A DNA stretch of 64,000 nucleotides from Leptospirillum sp. (lineage in GTDB: Bacteria; Nitrospirota; Leptospirillia; Leptospirillales; Leptospirillaceae). Below are positions 1-9,976 of this stretch, piece after piece (position 1 is the first letter of the stretch; every line of letters starts with the position of its first letter). A model generated the notes under the pieces. That model saw only the letters and a program-made list of their open reading frames with translations, made no database searches and was not told the DNA's origin. The position numbers and the translations under genes were made by a program. The stretch lies in the NCBI GenBank assembly GCA_027315205.1, contig DAHUYM010000003.1:1-64000 (forward strand). Reading direction: 5' to 3'.

Positions 1-98
1 TCCAAGAAATCGGACTAAATTCATGGGGCGATTCTAGCGACCGCACCCTCCTCTGTCAAGGACGCGATCCTCTTTCAATCAAGAATGAAGACAAGATA

Positions 99-962
99 TT
101 ACTGAAAGATCGGATTTTCTCCTGTCTTTCGGCAATGGGCGACTTTCCAGATGGAATAACTCAAGACCGGCAAAGCCACGCCAACCATAATCAAGGCGAT
201 CAGGACATTCCCGACGTCGACGGATTTGCCGAATGAAAGCTGGACGAACGAGTAAACTCCCCCCAGGAAAAATATCAGTCCCCCCCAAAGAAGAGTTTGG
301 CTTCCCGTGTTGAATCCGATCGTACGGATTTCTTCTTCGTTGAATCGGCGTGTTACGCGGAGAGCGGTCCCGAAGATCCCTCCGAGGACCATCAGCATGA
401 TCATTGTTCCGAGTCCGAACAAAAGCCCCGGCAAGAATCCTGTCCAGGACGAAGACATGCGGGGCGCCGCGGTCGTATAGATGAATAGTGCGAACGGTCC
501 GAAACCGAAACCTGCGATAAACCCGTGTATCAGTGCCCAATGGGGAGGAATCGCATCGTTCCCGGAACCGTTTGAAGAGCGGTGCAGAAATGAAAAGATG
601 GACCTGTTTTGTTCAACGGCTTCGGTCTGTTCGTGATGGTGTCCCAGAAAGTGGAGATGAGGGTATTTCTTTTTCCGGATAATGTACCAGCCCGCCAGTG
701 CCATGACGGCCCCCACAAGAATGTCGACAGCCGGGTTCGTGGCTTCTTTGGTCAACCAGGGAGCCAAGAGCAGGTAAGCAAATTCCGAAGCGATGGCGCG
801 TTGAATCATGAATGCCAGGGAAAAAAAGAATCCGGACCTTACGCCTTGGCGCCCCGTGGCGTTTCCAATAGCGTAGCTGAATGTGATCGGCCATGTATGT
901 TCATCCGGTAGCAAACCATGCAGGAGGCCGTATCCAAGGGATTCCAAAAGGAGTAAAATCAT
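99..962 (-). CDS. NicO/UreH-like polytopic membrane protein (putative metal transporter)
   Basis: Inner-membrane protein of 287 residues with about seven hydrophobic segments. A motif at residues 15-22 (HGLLPDEH) in the first helix resembles the His-Asp-His signature of NicO/UreH nickel-cobalt transporters, and a histidine-rich loop at about residues 102-110 fits metal binding. Substrate and direction are inference; an efflux or uptake role for Ni or Co is the best guess. I chose the ATG at 962 because a GAGGGAA ribosome site lies about 8 bases upstream. An ATG at 986 would add eight residues but has no visible ribosome site. It is transcribed alone, divergently from uvrD, and nothing recognisable follows it before the window edge. 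Confidence 0.7.
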   Translation of the reverse strand: MILLLLESLGYGLLHGLLPDEHTWPITFSYAIGNATGRQGVRSGFFFSLAFMIQRAIASEFAYLLLAPWLTKEATNPAVDILVGAVMALAGWYIIRKKKYPHLHFLGHHHEQTEAVEQNRSIFSFLHRSSNGSGNDAIPPHWALIHGFIAGFGFGPFALFIYTTAAPRMSSSWTGFLPGLLFGLGTMIMLMVLGGIFGTALRVTRRFNEEEIRTIGFNTGSQTLLWGGLIFFLGGVYSFVQLSFGKSVDVGNVLIALIMVGVALPVLSYSIWKVAHCRKTGENPIFQ

Positions 963-1006
963 CGGGCCGTTCCCTCTGTTGTTCATGCGAATTCAGGATC
1001 TCTGAA

Positions 1007-1035
1007 ATGATACCAACTATCACTTCCGGACACAA
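1007..1035 (-). promoter_or_regulatory. putative sigma-70 promoter of the NicO-like gene
   Basis: On the minus strand, TTGTGT (1035-1030) and TATCAT (1012-1007) are separated by 17 bases. The -10 matches the consensus in five of six positions; the -35 is weak. The start point would fall near base 1000, leaving a short leader before the ATG at 962. Confidence 0.4.
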
Positions 1036-1125
1036 ATGTCGCGTGTTTTTGTAAGGGGTTTTTCTGCATCGATCATTCGATAGTCATTGTGACGACCACC
1101 ATTGTAGGAACGATCGGGATTCTTG

Positions 1126-3072
1126 GTGAACAAAAGCGCCATTGAAGGATTGAACCATGAGCAAAAAGAGGCCGTCATGGCCCCGGACGGACCTTCATTG
1201 GTCCTGGCCGGAGCGGGTTCGGGAAAAACGAGGGTCCTGACGCACCGGGTCGCCTATCTGCTGGAAAAAGGTGTTCCCTCACACCGTATCCTGGTCCTTA
1301 CGTTCACGAAGAAAGCCTCCCGCGTCATGCAAACCCGCCTGGCCGACCTATTGTCGACCCCACAGGCCCTGATCTGGTCTGGAACGTTCCACCACGTCGG
1401 GTATCGTCTGATCCGGGAGTTTGGTGTCCGCATAGGGATTTCCGGCGCTCCAACCGTGATCGACCGGGAAGATCAGATCGATCTATTGAAGAGCCTTCTC
1501 GACCAGTTTCCGGAGGCAACGCGTAAAGCGTTTCCACCGACTGCAACGTTCTTGAACGCGATCAGCCTTTCCAATAACCTAGGAAGCGAAATCGGGGACC
1601 TGGTCTACGACAGGTTCCATTCCCTGATCCCTTTCAGGGACGAGTTGCCCATGCTCATGAAGACCTACGAAGATCGAAAAAGGGAATTCCGCTTTCTCGA
1701 TTTCGATGATCTTCTTTTGTTCTGGTTGCGGCTTCTTGAAACGGACCCTGAAGTTCTCTCCCTTCTCCAGAATCGGTTCCGGTTCATACTGGTCGACGAA
1801 TATCAGGACACCAATCCCCTCCAGTCTCGGATTCTCGATCTCCTGGCCAAGTCTCACGGGAGCCTTTTCGTCGTTGGGGACGACAGCCAGAGCATTTATT
1901 CCTTCCGGGGAGCCCATGTCGAGAATATCCTCACGTTTTCCGACAGGTATCCCGAGACGCGGATTTTCCGACTGGAAACGAACTATCGGTCGACACCCCC
2001 GATTCTCGATCTCGCGAACCGGATCATCCAGTCCAACGAACGACGGCTCGACAAGACCTTGCGTCCATTCTTCACGGAAGGAGGCGAGGTTCCCGTTCGG
2101 GTCAACCTTTATTCCGATTCGGACCAGGCGCATTTCATCGCCTCGACGATCGGCAACATGATCGACCGGGGCGTATCCCCTGGAGAGATCGCCGTATTGT
2201 ACCGCTCCCACTTCCTGAGTCTACCGGTTCAATTTGAGCTGGCCCGGAGGAAAATTCCTTTTGGCGTCACGTCGGGACTCAGGTTTTACGAGCAGGCCCA
2301 CATCAAGGATATACTTTCCCATCTGAGGCTCCTGGAAAATCCTCAGGATCCTCTGTCCCTGAACCGGCTTCTTCGCATGATCCCGAAGGTGGGGAACCGT
2401 TCCTCGGAGAAAATTATCGGACTTCTTCGGGAAACGTCCGACCCGTTCGAAGGACTGCAAGAGGAGACGCTTCTCGGAAAATCTCCCGCGGCCGCCCGGG
2501 ACAGCATCCGAAAGCTCGGGAAAAGGATGGTTGCCTTGAGAAAAGCCTATCAGGATGGCATGAGCATTGGGGGACTCGTCATGGAGGTTCTCGAAAGCGG
2601 GTACCGGAAGGACCTTTACGATCTCAGGGAGAATCCGGAAGACCGGGAAGACGATCTTTCCGCCTTTGCGGAACAGCTGTCCGGACAGACCGATCTCGCG
2701 AATTTCCTTGGGGAGATCACCCTGCTCGAGAATCTTGAAGAGATCGCTCTGTCGGGTACAAACGACTACGAGCGCGTCAATTTGTCCACGATCCATCAGG
2801 CGAAAGGCCTGGAATGGAACACGGTTTTTGTCCTTTCTCTGAATGAAGGATTGTTTCCCTCGGAACGATCCCTTGAACGGCAGGGAGATCTCGAAGAAGA
2901 ACGGAGACTGTTCTATGTCGCGACGACAAGGGCGCGGCGGGATCTCTATTTGTGCGTTCCCGAAAGCTCGACCTCAAGGGGGAGGGGGGAATTCCTCTAC
3001 CCTTCCCGATTCCTTTCCGAAATCGGGGAAGAATTCGTCCGTGAGCAACGGTACGAAGCGTGGCATCTGTGA
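1126..3072 (+). CDS. uvrD: UvrD/PcrA-family superfamily 1 DNA helicase
   Basis: ATP-dependent 3'-5' helicase of the UvrD/Rep/PcrA type, about 648 residues, slightly shorter than typical UvrD (about 720). All SF1A motifs can be read in order: Walker A AGAGSGKT near residue 28, Walker B LVDEYQDTNP, motif III GDDSQSIYSFRGA, motif IV ETNYRS, motif V TIHQAKGLEWN and motif VI YVATTRAR. Likely roles are nucleotide excision and mismatch repair, or removal of RecA and stalled complexes. The start is unclear: GTG at 1126 has GGGA six bases upstream, and a TTG at 1123 is also possible. dnaE follows on the same strand after 47 bases, so the two are probably co-transcribed. Confidence 0.93.
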   Translation: MNKSAIEGLNHEQKEAVMAPDGPSLVLAGAGSGKTRVLTHRVAYLLEKGVPSHRILVLTFTKKASRVMQTRLADLLSTPQALIWSGTFHHVGYRLIREFGVRIGISGAPTVIDREDQIDLLKSLLDQFPEATRKAFPPTATFLNAISLSNNLGSEIGDLVYDRFHSLIPFRDELPMLMKTYEDRKREFRFLDFDDLLLFWLRLLETDPEVLSLLQNRFRFILVDEYQDTNPLQSRILDLLAKSHGSLFVVGDDSQSIYSFRGAHVENILTFSDRYPETRIFRLETNYRSTPPILDLANRIIQSNERRLDKTLRPFFTEGGEVPVRVNLYSDSDQAHFIASTIGNMIDRGVSPGEIAVLYRSHFLSLPVQFELARRKIPFGVTSGLRFYEQAHIKDILSHLRLLENPQDPLSLNRLLRMIPKVGNRSSEKIIGLLRETSDPFEGLQEETLLGKSPAAARDSIRKLGKRMVALRKAYQDGMSIGGLVMEVLESGYRKDLYDLRENPEDREDDLSAFAEQLSGQTDLANFLGEITLLENLEEIALSGTNDYERVNLSTIHQAKGLEWNTVFVLSLNEGLFPSERSLERQGDLEEERRLFYVATTRARRDLYLCVPESSTSRGRGEFLYPSRFLSEIGEEFVREQRYEAWHL

Positions 3073-3119
3073 AAAAGCGTTTCGTCACAATCGAACTTTC
3101 GGTTCTTTAAGGATAGCCC

Positions 3120-6100
3120 ATGTCATCGACGGACCAATTCGTTCATCTGCACGTCCATACCCAATACAGTCTTCTTGACGGCGCCAACAAGATCGAACCA
3201 TTGATGCAGAAAACCAAGGCATACAATATGCCGGCGATCGCCATGACCGACCACGGAAATCTATTCGGTGCCGTTGAGTTTTTCCAGGCCGCCAGGAAAC
3301 ACGGGGTAAAGCCGATCATCGGCTGCGAGGTCTATATCACGCCTCGATCGCGTTTCGAGCGTCAGGACCTTCATTTCCTGGGGGACGGCGTCCACCAGGG
3401 GAAAAAAATCAACAACGCGTCGTTTCATCTGATTCTTCTGGCCCGAAATGCCGCAGGATACAAGAATCTTCTGAAAATCGTCTCTTTGTCCCATCTGGAA
3501 GGGTTCTATTATCGGCCCAGAATTGATTTCGACCTTTTGTCCCAATACAGGGACGGACTGATCGCTCTGTCCGGCTGTCTAAAGGGGCAGATCGCCTATA
3601 TGCTGACGAGGGGTGACGAAGATCGCGCCTATGCGACAGCGGGCCTCTTCCGGGATCTGTTCGGGGCGGAAAATTATTTTCTCGAAATCCAGGGAAATGG
3701 CCTGGAAGACCAGCTTTCGGCCAATAAAGAAATCGTTTCGATGTCCAGGAAAATGGGCATTCCGCTTGTTGCCACCAACGACTGTCATTACCTTGAGCAG
3801 GGAGACGCGGTTCCCCACGACATTCTCCTCTGCCTCCAGACTGGCAAGACGATGGGGGATCCCAACCGTCTCAGGTTCGGGTCGCATGAGTTCTACCTGA
3901 AATCCCCCCAGGAAATGGTTCGTTCGTTTTCGGAACTCCCCGAAGCCGTCCTGAACACTCTTGAGATTTCAGAACGGGTCGATCTCGACATCGACCTGCA
4001 TTCCATCCATATGCCGGCGTACAAGATCGATTCCGAAGGGGCTGGAACCACGAGCATCCCGGAGCTTTTTGTGCGCGTCAGCCATGACGGTTTGCTCGAA
4101 CGTTTCAAAGAGCTCGACCTGTCAGAGGATCAGGAAAATTTCTATTCGGAGCGGCTGGAGAGGGAGATCTCGGTCATCCAGAGCATGGGGTATGAAGGAT
4201 ATTTCCTGATTGTCTGGGATTTCATCAGAAAGGCCCGGGAACTGGGAATTTCTGTCGGGCCTGGACGTGGTTCCGCGGCCGGATCCCTCGTGGCCTATTC
4301 TCTCAGGATCACGAATATCGATCCGATCCGTTTTGGCCTCCTGTTCGAGCGATTTCTGAATCCAGAACGCGTGAGCCTGCCTGATATCGACGTGGATTTC
4401 TGCATGAACCGGCGCGGAGAGGTCATTCAGTACGTCGTCGGGAAATACGGCATGGATCGGGTCGGGATGATCGCGACATTCGGGACGATGGGTGCCAAGG
4501 GCTCCATCCGCGATGTGGGCAGGGTTCTTGGAATGACCTATGCCGAAGTGGACAAGGTGGCAAAAATGATCCCGAATGCTCTTGAAATGACGCTTGAAAA
4601 GGCCCTGGAAGAGAATCCCGAGCTTCGGAACCTCGTCGGTAACGATCCGAGGATCCAGGAACTCTTCTCCCTTTCGATGAAGCTCGAGGGAATTACCCGG
4701 CACAGCTCCGTCCATGCGGCCGGGGTCGTCATTTCAAAGGACCCCCTGATGGAACATGTTCCACTCATGAGGGGGGCGAACGGGGAAATCGTCACTCAGT
4801 TCACCAAAGACGACATTGAAAAGGTCGGCCTGGTCAAATTCGACTTTCTCGGCCTGACCACCCTGACTCTCGTTCAGGATGCGGAAACCCGCATCCGACT
4901 CATCGATCCAAAGTTTTCGATCGACCGGATCCCCCTGGACGATCCCAAGACTTACCGTCTTCTGTCGGAAGGAAAATCCCTCGGGATTTTCCAGCTTGAA
5001 TCGCGCGGGATGACCGATCTCATTGTCAAGATGCAGCCGGAAACCTTTGAGGACTTGATCGCTCTCCTGGCCCTTTACCGTCCCGGTCCGATCAATAGCG
5101 GCATGGTGGACGACTTCATCAAGAGAAAAAGATCTCCGGCGGAGATCCGGTACGAACTCCCGGAACTCGAGCCCGTCCTGAAAGAGACCTATGGGGTCAT
5201 CGTCTATCAGGAACAGGTCATGCAGATCGCCAACGTCCTCGCGGGCTTCACTTTTGGAGAAGCCGATCTCCTACGGCGCGCCATGGGGAAGAAAAAACCC
5301 GAAGAGATGGCAAAGATGCGCGACAAGTTCATCGAGGGTGCTGTCCTTAAAGGAATCCCAAGGGAAAAAGCCGATCATGTTTTTGAACTGATGGCCTATT
5401 TCGCGGGGTATGGTTTTAACAAGTCGCATAGCGCGGCGTATGCCCTCATCTCCTACCAGACGGGCTACCTGAAGGCCCATCACCCCGTAGAGCTATGGGC
5501 GGCCCTCCTTACGAACGCTTTGGACGACACGGAGAAGATCGGTGTTTTTCTGGTCGGAGCGAAAGAGATGGGCATCCAGGTCCTTCCACCGGATGTCAAC
5601 GAAAGCGATTTCGATTTTACGATCAAGCCCGGGGCCAGGATCCTGTTCGGACTGGGTGCGGTCAAGAACGTAGGAAAACAGGCCGTGGACGTTATCGTCG
5701 AAAATCGACGCTTGGAAGGACCGTTCCTGGATTTTCCCGATTTCCTGTTCCGGATGGAAGGGAAAAAGGTCAACCGGAGAATCGTCGAAGCCTTGATTCG
5801 TTCGGGCGCCTTCCGGTCGCTCAATGTCCGGAGATCGGTCGCGATGGAGTCTTTAGACGAGATCATGGCGTGGGCGGAGAAGAAAAAATCCGGGAAAGGG
5901 GCTCCGAAGAAATCCCTTTTCAAAGATTATGTCGATCCTGACAGCGAATGCCCCCAACTCAAAGATCTTCCCGAATGGGACGAACGGACCCTTCTCCGCG
6001 AAGAACGGGAAGCCCTGGGATTCTACCTGACCTCTCACCCGATGGCGCGGTACGGTGACCTGATCCTGAAACTCGATACCCGTACGACCCGGAACCTCGA

Positions 6101-6731
6101 AACCGTCACCGAAGGGGAAGTCGTCCGCATCTTCGGTGTCGTGGGGCCGGTCCGTGAAGTGAAGACCCGGAAGGGCGACAAGATGGCCCAGTTCAGCCTT
6201 ATGGATTTGGAGGGAGGGATCGATGTCGTTTTATTCCCCGACCTTTACTCGCGCTTCCAGACGCTTCTCGAACCCGACATCCCCATTCTTGTGACCGGAA
6301 CCCTGGAACGGAATGATTTCGGAAGCAAGATCCGGGCGATGCGCGTGGAGGCAGTGGCCCAGGTGACCGAAAGTCTTGTCCAGACGGTCAGCATACACCT
6401 GCAGAGCGACGGACTGACAAAGGATGACCTGGTCGACTTGAAAAAGGTCATGGCAGAGTTTCCGGGTTCCGTCCCTGCGCTGCTCGAGCTCAAGATCATG
6501 TCCAGGCCTTACCCGATCGTCGTGATTCCCCTCCATGTCAACGTGTCCCCTTCCGAAGAGCTCGAAAGGCGATTGGTTTCCCGATTCGGAAAAGGAGCTG
6601 TGACCTACCGGGAGCAGTTTGACACGGATCTCAAGAATTACCTGATCGAACAGAAGAGGCGAAACGGAACGATGACCGGACGATCAAAAAGCGCGGAAAG
6701 CGATCAGGAAGGAAAAATTCAGGTCATGTGA
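3120..6731 (+). CDS. dnaE: DNA polymerase III alpha subunit
   Basis: Replicative polymerase of the DnaE1 type, 1203 residues. An N-terminal PHP domain (about 1-280) keeps the histidine clusters of the metal site (HLHVHTQYS near residue 10, TDHGNLFG, TNDCHYL). The polymerase core carries the catalytic PDIDVDF motif near residue 421. A helix-hairpin-helix region and an OB fold starting near residue 1000 follow. The ATG at 3120 has an AAGGAT site upstream. It follows uvrD by 47 bases. Its last eight bases overlap the 3' end of convergent accA, so there is no room for a terminator between them. Confidence 0.97.
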   Translation: MSSTDQFVHLHVHTQYSLLDGANKIEPLMQKTKAYNMPAIAMTDHGNLFGAVEFFQAARKHGVKPIIGCEVYITPRSRFERQDLHFLGDGVHQGKKINNASFHLILLARNAAGYKNLLKIVSLSHLEGFYYRPRIDFDLLSQYRDGLIALSGCLKGQIAYMLTRGDEDRAYATAGLFRDLFGAENYFLEIQGNGLEDQLSANKEIVSMSRKMGIPLVATNDCHYLEQGDAVPHDILLCLQTGKTMGDPNRLRFGSHEFYLKSPQEMVRSFSELPEAVLNTLEISERVDLDIDLHSIHMPAYKIDSEGAGTTSIPELFVRVSHDGLLERFKELDLSEDQENFYSERLEREISVIQSMGYEGYFLIVWDFIRKARELGISVGPGRGSAAGSLVAYSLRITNIDPIRFGLLFERFLNPERVSLPDIDVDFCMNRRGEVIQYVVGKYGMDRVGMIATFGTMGAKGSIRDVGRVLGMTYAEVDKVAKMIPNALEMTLEKALEENPELRNLVGNDPRIQELFSLSMKLEGITRHSSVHAAGVVISKDPLMEHVPLMRGANGEIVTQFTKDDIEKVGLVKFDFLGLTTLTLVQDAETRIRLIDPKFSIDRIPLDDPKTYRLLSEGKSLGIFQLESRGMTDLIVKMQPETFEDLIALLALYRPGPINSGMVDDFIKRKRSPAEIRYELPELEPVLKETYGVIVYQEQVMQIANVLAGFTFGEADLLRRAMGKKKPEEMAKMRDKFIEGAVLKGIPREKADHVFELMAYFAGYGFNKSHSAAYALISYQTGYLKAHHPVELWAALLTNALDDTEKIGVFLVGAKEMGIQVLPPDVNESDFDFTIKPGARILFGLGAVKNVGKQAVDVIVENRRLEGPFLDFPDFLFRMEGKKVNRRIVEALIRSGAFRSLNVRRSVAMESLDEIMAWAEKKKSGKGAPKKSLFKDYVDPDSECPQLKDLPEWDERTLLREEREALGFYLTSHPMARYGDLILKLDTRTTRNLETVTEGEVVRIFGVVGPVREVKTRKGDKMAQFSLMDLEGGIDVVLFPDLYSRFQTLLEPDIPILVTGTLERNDFGSKIRAMRVEAVAQVTESLVQTVSIHLQSDGLTKDDLVDLKKVMAEFPGSVPALLELKIMSRPYPIVVIPLHVNVSPSEELERRLVSRFGKGAVTYREQFDTDLKNYLIEQKRRNGTMTGRSKSAESDQEGKIQVM

Positions 6732-7617
6732 GAAGGGAAGCCGGAGGAAAATGTGTACGGGCATTTTCCCGATACGCCACCATCCCCTGGAATTTCTGGT
6801 ATCTTTCGTCGAGGAGTTCCCGGGGAGTTTTCGCCGAGAGAGATTCGATCGTTTCAGAAATGAGGGCCTTCATCGTGGAGAGAGTCTTGTTCATGTCTTT
6901 ATGCACTCCTCCTTCCGCTTCGGGAACGATGCCGTCGATGATCCCGAGCCTCAGGAGATCCGGCGCCGTCATCTGGAGCCGCTCCGCCGCTTCTGGCGCA
7001 CGGGTTGAGTCGCCCCAAAGGATTGTGGCGCACGCTTCAGGGGAAATCACGGAATAGACGGCGTTTTCCAGCATGTACACCCTGTCCCCTACCCCGATGG
7101 CCAGCGCTCCGCCACTTCCACCTTCCCCGATGACGAACACGATGATCGGAACTTTGACATCGAAGGCTTCCATGATGTTTCGGGCCACGGCTTCCACCTG
7201 TCCACGCTCTTCCGCCTCAATTCCCGGATAGGCCCCCGGTGTGTCGACGAAAGAAACGATCGGCATGTGGAACCGCTCGGCCAGGCGCATGATCCGGAGT
7301 GCTTTTCGATACCCTTCGGGGTGTGACATGCCGAAGTTTCTTGTCACGCGGTCCTTGAAGCTCTTGCCTTTCTGATGTCCGATGATCGCAACGCTCTTCC
7401 CTTCAAAGGAGGCGATTCCCGAAAGGATCGACGGATCGTCCCGAAAATTCCGGTCGCCGTGAAGTTCAACGAACTGGGTGAAAAGACGCTGGATAAAGTC
7501 CATTGCCGTCGGCCGCTCCTGGGAGCGGGCCAGCAATAGTCGTTCCCAAACGGAAAGCTTGTTTTCCTGTTGCGGTATGTTTCGTTTGCTATTTTTTTTC
7601 AGCTTCGTTTCAGTCAT
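6724..7617 (-). CDS. accA: acetyl-CoA carboxylase carboxyltransferase subunit alpha
   Basis: Carboxyltransferase alpha subunit, 297 residues (E. coli 319). With AccD it transfers the carboxyl group from biotin to acetyl-CoA, the first step of fatty acid synthesis. Visible family features are the N-terminal stretch with RPTAMDF and FVELHGDR, the IIGHQKG segment, FVDTPGAYPG, and the glycine-rich GEGGSGGALAIG and SPEACATILW segments. AAGGAAGG lies just before the ATG at 7617. It is the last gene of a minus-strand run (LpoA-like, M50 protease, trpS, dehydrogenase). accD is not in this window. Confidence 0.96.
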   Translation of the reverse strand: MTETKLKKNSKRNIPQQENKLSVWERLLLARSQERPTAMDFIQRLFTQFVELHGDRNFRDDPSILSGIASFEGKSVAIIGHQKGKSFKDRVTRNFGMSHPEGYRKALRIMRLAERFHMPIVSFVDTPGAYPGIEAEERGQVEAVARNIMEAFDVKVPIIVFVIGEGGSGGALAIGVGDRVYMLENAVYSVISPEACATILWGDSTRAPEAAERLQMTAPDLLRLGIIDGIVPEAEGGVHKDMNKTLSTMKALISETIESLSAKTPRELLDERYQKFQGMVAYRENARTHFPPASLLT

Positions 7618-7671
7618 GGACCTTCCTTAAGTGAACGCACGTTCTGATGAGCACGGAACGGGCGTCCCTGA

Positions 7672-8907
7672 TCATTCGGACCACTCTTCCTTTGCCGATT
7701 GGGCTTCAGATACCTTCCGGACAGCCGAGAGATAGGCGGCATCCCGAAGGGTGACCCGGTGTTTCCGGGCCGTTTCCCAGACTGATCGCGTCGTCTCTTC
7801 CATCCGATCGAGCAATGTTTGGCGCAGCCGGTCGGAGGACCACCCTTCCCCGGATCGGTTCAGGAACCACTCGAAATAAGATACGGTAACTCCTCCTGCA
7901 TTGACAAGAATATCCGGTACGATCCCGATGCCCTTTTTGGCGAGGGAGTTTTCGGCTTCCATTGTCACCGGGGCATTGGCGGCCTCGATGACGTATCGGC
8001 ACTTGAGCGTTTCAGCCCGATTCGAGGTCACGGAGTCGGAAAGGGCGGCAGGCACAAAAAGATCCGCTTCGATAGCGTCGAAGCGTTCACGGGAAAGCGT
8101 TTCCCCCAAATCAGCGTGGTCCACCCGGTGGGTTTGTCGTTTCCTGGCGATCAGGGCTTCGATATCGATCCCTTTAGTGTTCAGGAGTCCGGACCGGCTG
8201 TCTTGTATGGCCACGACCTTTATTCCCTTTTCGGAAAGATGCTGGGCAAGGTTCTGTCCCACGTTCCCGAAGCCTTCGATGACACAGGACATTCCGTGAA
8301 CCGTTTCTCCGTTGAGCCGGAGAACGGTTTCGACGACCTTGGCGGCTCCCAGCCCCGTGGCTTCTTCCCGCACATCCAGTCCGCCAAGCGAAGGAGGCTT
8401 ACCCGACGCAGAGTCCGGGGTCCATGAACCGCACCGTTCGGAGAGAGCCGTTGCGATCCAGCCCATCATTGCCGCATCGACATTGATGTCAGGTCCGGGG
8501 ATGTCGGTTCCCGGGCCGAGGACATCGAAGAACCGGTTCGCATATTCTGTCGCCAGGCGATAACGTTCCTGCCGAGAGAAATTCGACGGATCCACCCGTA
8601 TCCCTCCTTTGGCCCCACCAAACGGAAGGTCCAGCAAGGCGCATTTCCACGTCATCAGCTTTGCGAGCACTTCGAGTTCAGGGCCGTTGACCGAAGGATG
8701 GATCCTGAGACCTCCTTTGTAGGGTCCCCGTGCGTTGTTGTGCTGGACGCGGAATCCCTTCAGGAAAAGGATCTCCCCGTCGTCTTTTTTTAGTGGGATT
8801 AGGCATTCGGTCGACCGGTCCACTTCCATGAGCCTGCGGGACAGGACGGAAGATCGGTCCAGAAGAGCGAAGGCCCGTCCGACGGCGGAATCGACGATCC
8901 CGGTCAT
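7672..8907 (-). CDS. Glu/Leu/Phe/Val family amino acid dehydrogenase
   Basis: NAD(P)-dependent amino acid dehydrogenase, 411 residues, most like hexameric glutamate dehydrogenase. The catalytic-lysine region GPYKGGLRIHP and the dimer segment LLDLPFGGAKGGI are intact, and a Rossmann domain with GFGNVGQN follows. It would interconvert glutamate and 2-oxoglutarate plus ammonia. Substrate choice between glutamate and a branched-chain acid cannot be settled by eye. The ATG at 8907 overlaps the trpS stop as ATGA, so translation is probably coupled. accA follows after 54 bases. Confidence 0.9.
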   Translation of the reverse strand: MTGIVDSAVGRAFALLDRSSVLSRRLMEVDRSTECLIPLKKDDGEILFLKGFRVQHNNARGPYKGGLRIHPSVNGPELEVLAKLMTWKCALLDLPFGGAKGGIRVDPSNFSRQERYRLATEYANRFFDVLGPGTDIPGPDINVDAAMMGWIATALSERCGSWTPDSASGKPPSLGGLDVREEATGLGAAKVVETVLRLNGETVHGMSCVIEGFGNVGQNLAQHLSEKGIKVVAIQDSRSGLLNTKGIDIEALIARKRQTHRVDHADLGETLSRERFDAIEADLFVPAALSDSVTSNRAETLKCRYVIEAANAPVTMEAENSLAKKGIGIVPDILVNAGGVTVSYFEWFLNRSGEGWSSDRLRQTLLDRMEETTRSVWETARKHRVTLRDAAYLSAVRKVSEAQSAKEEWSE

Positions 8908-9926
8908 GAAAGGCCTTCCTGGGGAAGCTTCATGGCATCCCTGACAATGGCGAGGGTTTTTTTGGCTTCTGACCGGGCTTTCTGGGCCCCTTCCCTGAGG
9001 ACTTTCTCCAGGAAGGCCGAATCGGATTCGATTTCCGAACGACGTTTGCGCGTTTCCCCCAGGAGGACCTCGACATTCTCCTTCAGGTAACCTTTGCATT
9101 CGATGCATCCGATCCCCGCCGAACGGCATCCCGAATCGATCAGCTTTCGGGTCGGTTCATCCGTGAAGACCTTGTGAAGGTCGAAGACAGGACACACGTC
9201 CGGATTGCCCGGGTCTTTTCTTCGGACGCGTTGAGGATCGGTCACCATGGTCCGGAGTTTGTCCCAGACGACTTCGGCGCTGTCGGAGATGAAGATACAA
9301 TTTCCATAGCTCTTGCTCATCTTCCGTCCGTCCAGGCCGGGAAGTTTGGGAGTCCGGGTCAGGAGGGGAAGCGGCTCGGGAATGACCGGTCCGTAAAGAT
9401 GATGGAACCTCCGGACGATCTCCCGGGCCAGTTCGAGATGGGGCAACTGGTCGGCGCCGATGGGCACGTGATCCGCCCGGTACATCAGGATGTCGGCGGT
9501 CTGGAGGACCGGATAGCCCAGGAAGCCGTACATCGCGAGATCCCGATTTTCGATCTGTTCCTGCTGGTCCTTGTACGTGGGATTCCGGAGCAGCCACGAG
9601 ACGGGCGTGATCATACCGAACAGAAGATACAGCTCGGCATGTTCCCGAACGTCGGATTGCAGGAAAATCGCGCTTTTTGCCGGATCGAGTCCGAGAGAGA
9701 TCCAGTCGATCAGCATTTCCCGAATGTTGGTTCTCAGGGACCCGGTATGCTCGTAATTCGTGGACAGGGCATGCCAGTCGGCGATGAAATAAAAGCATTC
9801 ATAGCGGTCCTGCAACTCGATCCAGTTGCGGAGTGCCCCCATGTAGTTGCCAAGGTGCAGTTTTCCCGACGGCTGAATCCCGCTGACGATCCTTCCGATC
9901 TCGGATGGCAAAGCCGATGCCGTCAT
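8904..9926 (-). CDS. trpS: tryptophanyl-tRNA synthetase
   Basis: Class I aminoacyl-tRNA synthetase charging tRNA-Trp, about 340 residues. It has the HIGH-type motif as SGKLHLGNY near the N-terminus and the KMSKS loop as RKMSKSYGN. Near the C-terminus is a cysteine-containing segment (GCRSAGIGCIECK) seen in several bacterial TrpS proteins. Start choice: the ATG at 9926 fits the family length but has no ribosome site. A TTG at 9953 has AAAGGA seven bases upstream and would add nine residues; the TTG may be the true start. It follows the M50 protease gene and overlaps the dehydrogenase by ATGA. Confidence 0.95.
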   Translation of the reverse strand: MTASALPSEIGRIVSGIQPSGKLHLGNYMGALRNWIELQDRYECFYFIADWHALSTNYEHTGSLRTNIREMLIDWISLGLDPAKSAIFLQSDVREHAELYLLFGMITPVSWLLRNPTYKDQQEQIENRDLAMYGFLGYPVLQTADILMYRADHVPIGADQLPHLELAREIVRRFHHLYGPVIPEPLPLLTRTPKLPGLDGRKMSKSYGNCIFISDSAEVVWDKLRTMVTDPQRVRRKDPGNPDVCPVFDLHKVFTDEPTRKLIDSGCRSAGIGCIECKGYLKENVEVLLGETRKRRSEIESDSAFLEKVLREGAQKARSEAKKTLAIVRDAMKLPQEGLS

Positions 9927-9976
9927 AACCGTTGGGTCGGGTTTTCCTGTCAAGCCGAATCCTTTGTCCTTTAAGG

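Noticed and set aside
2-250. Plus-strand open frame at the left edge, possible 3' end of another gene
   Set aside because: It overlaps the coding region of the NicO-like gene, has no recognisable protein sequence and looks like a shadow frame.
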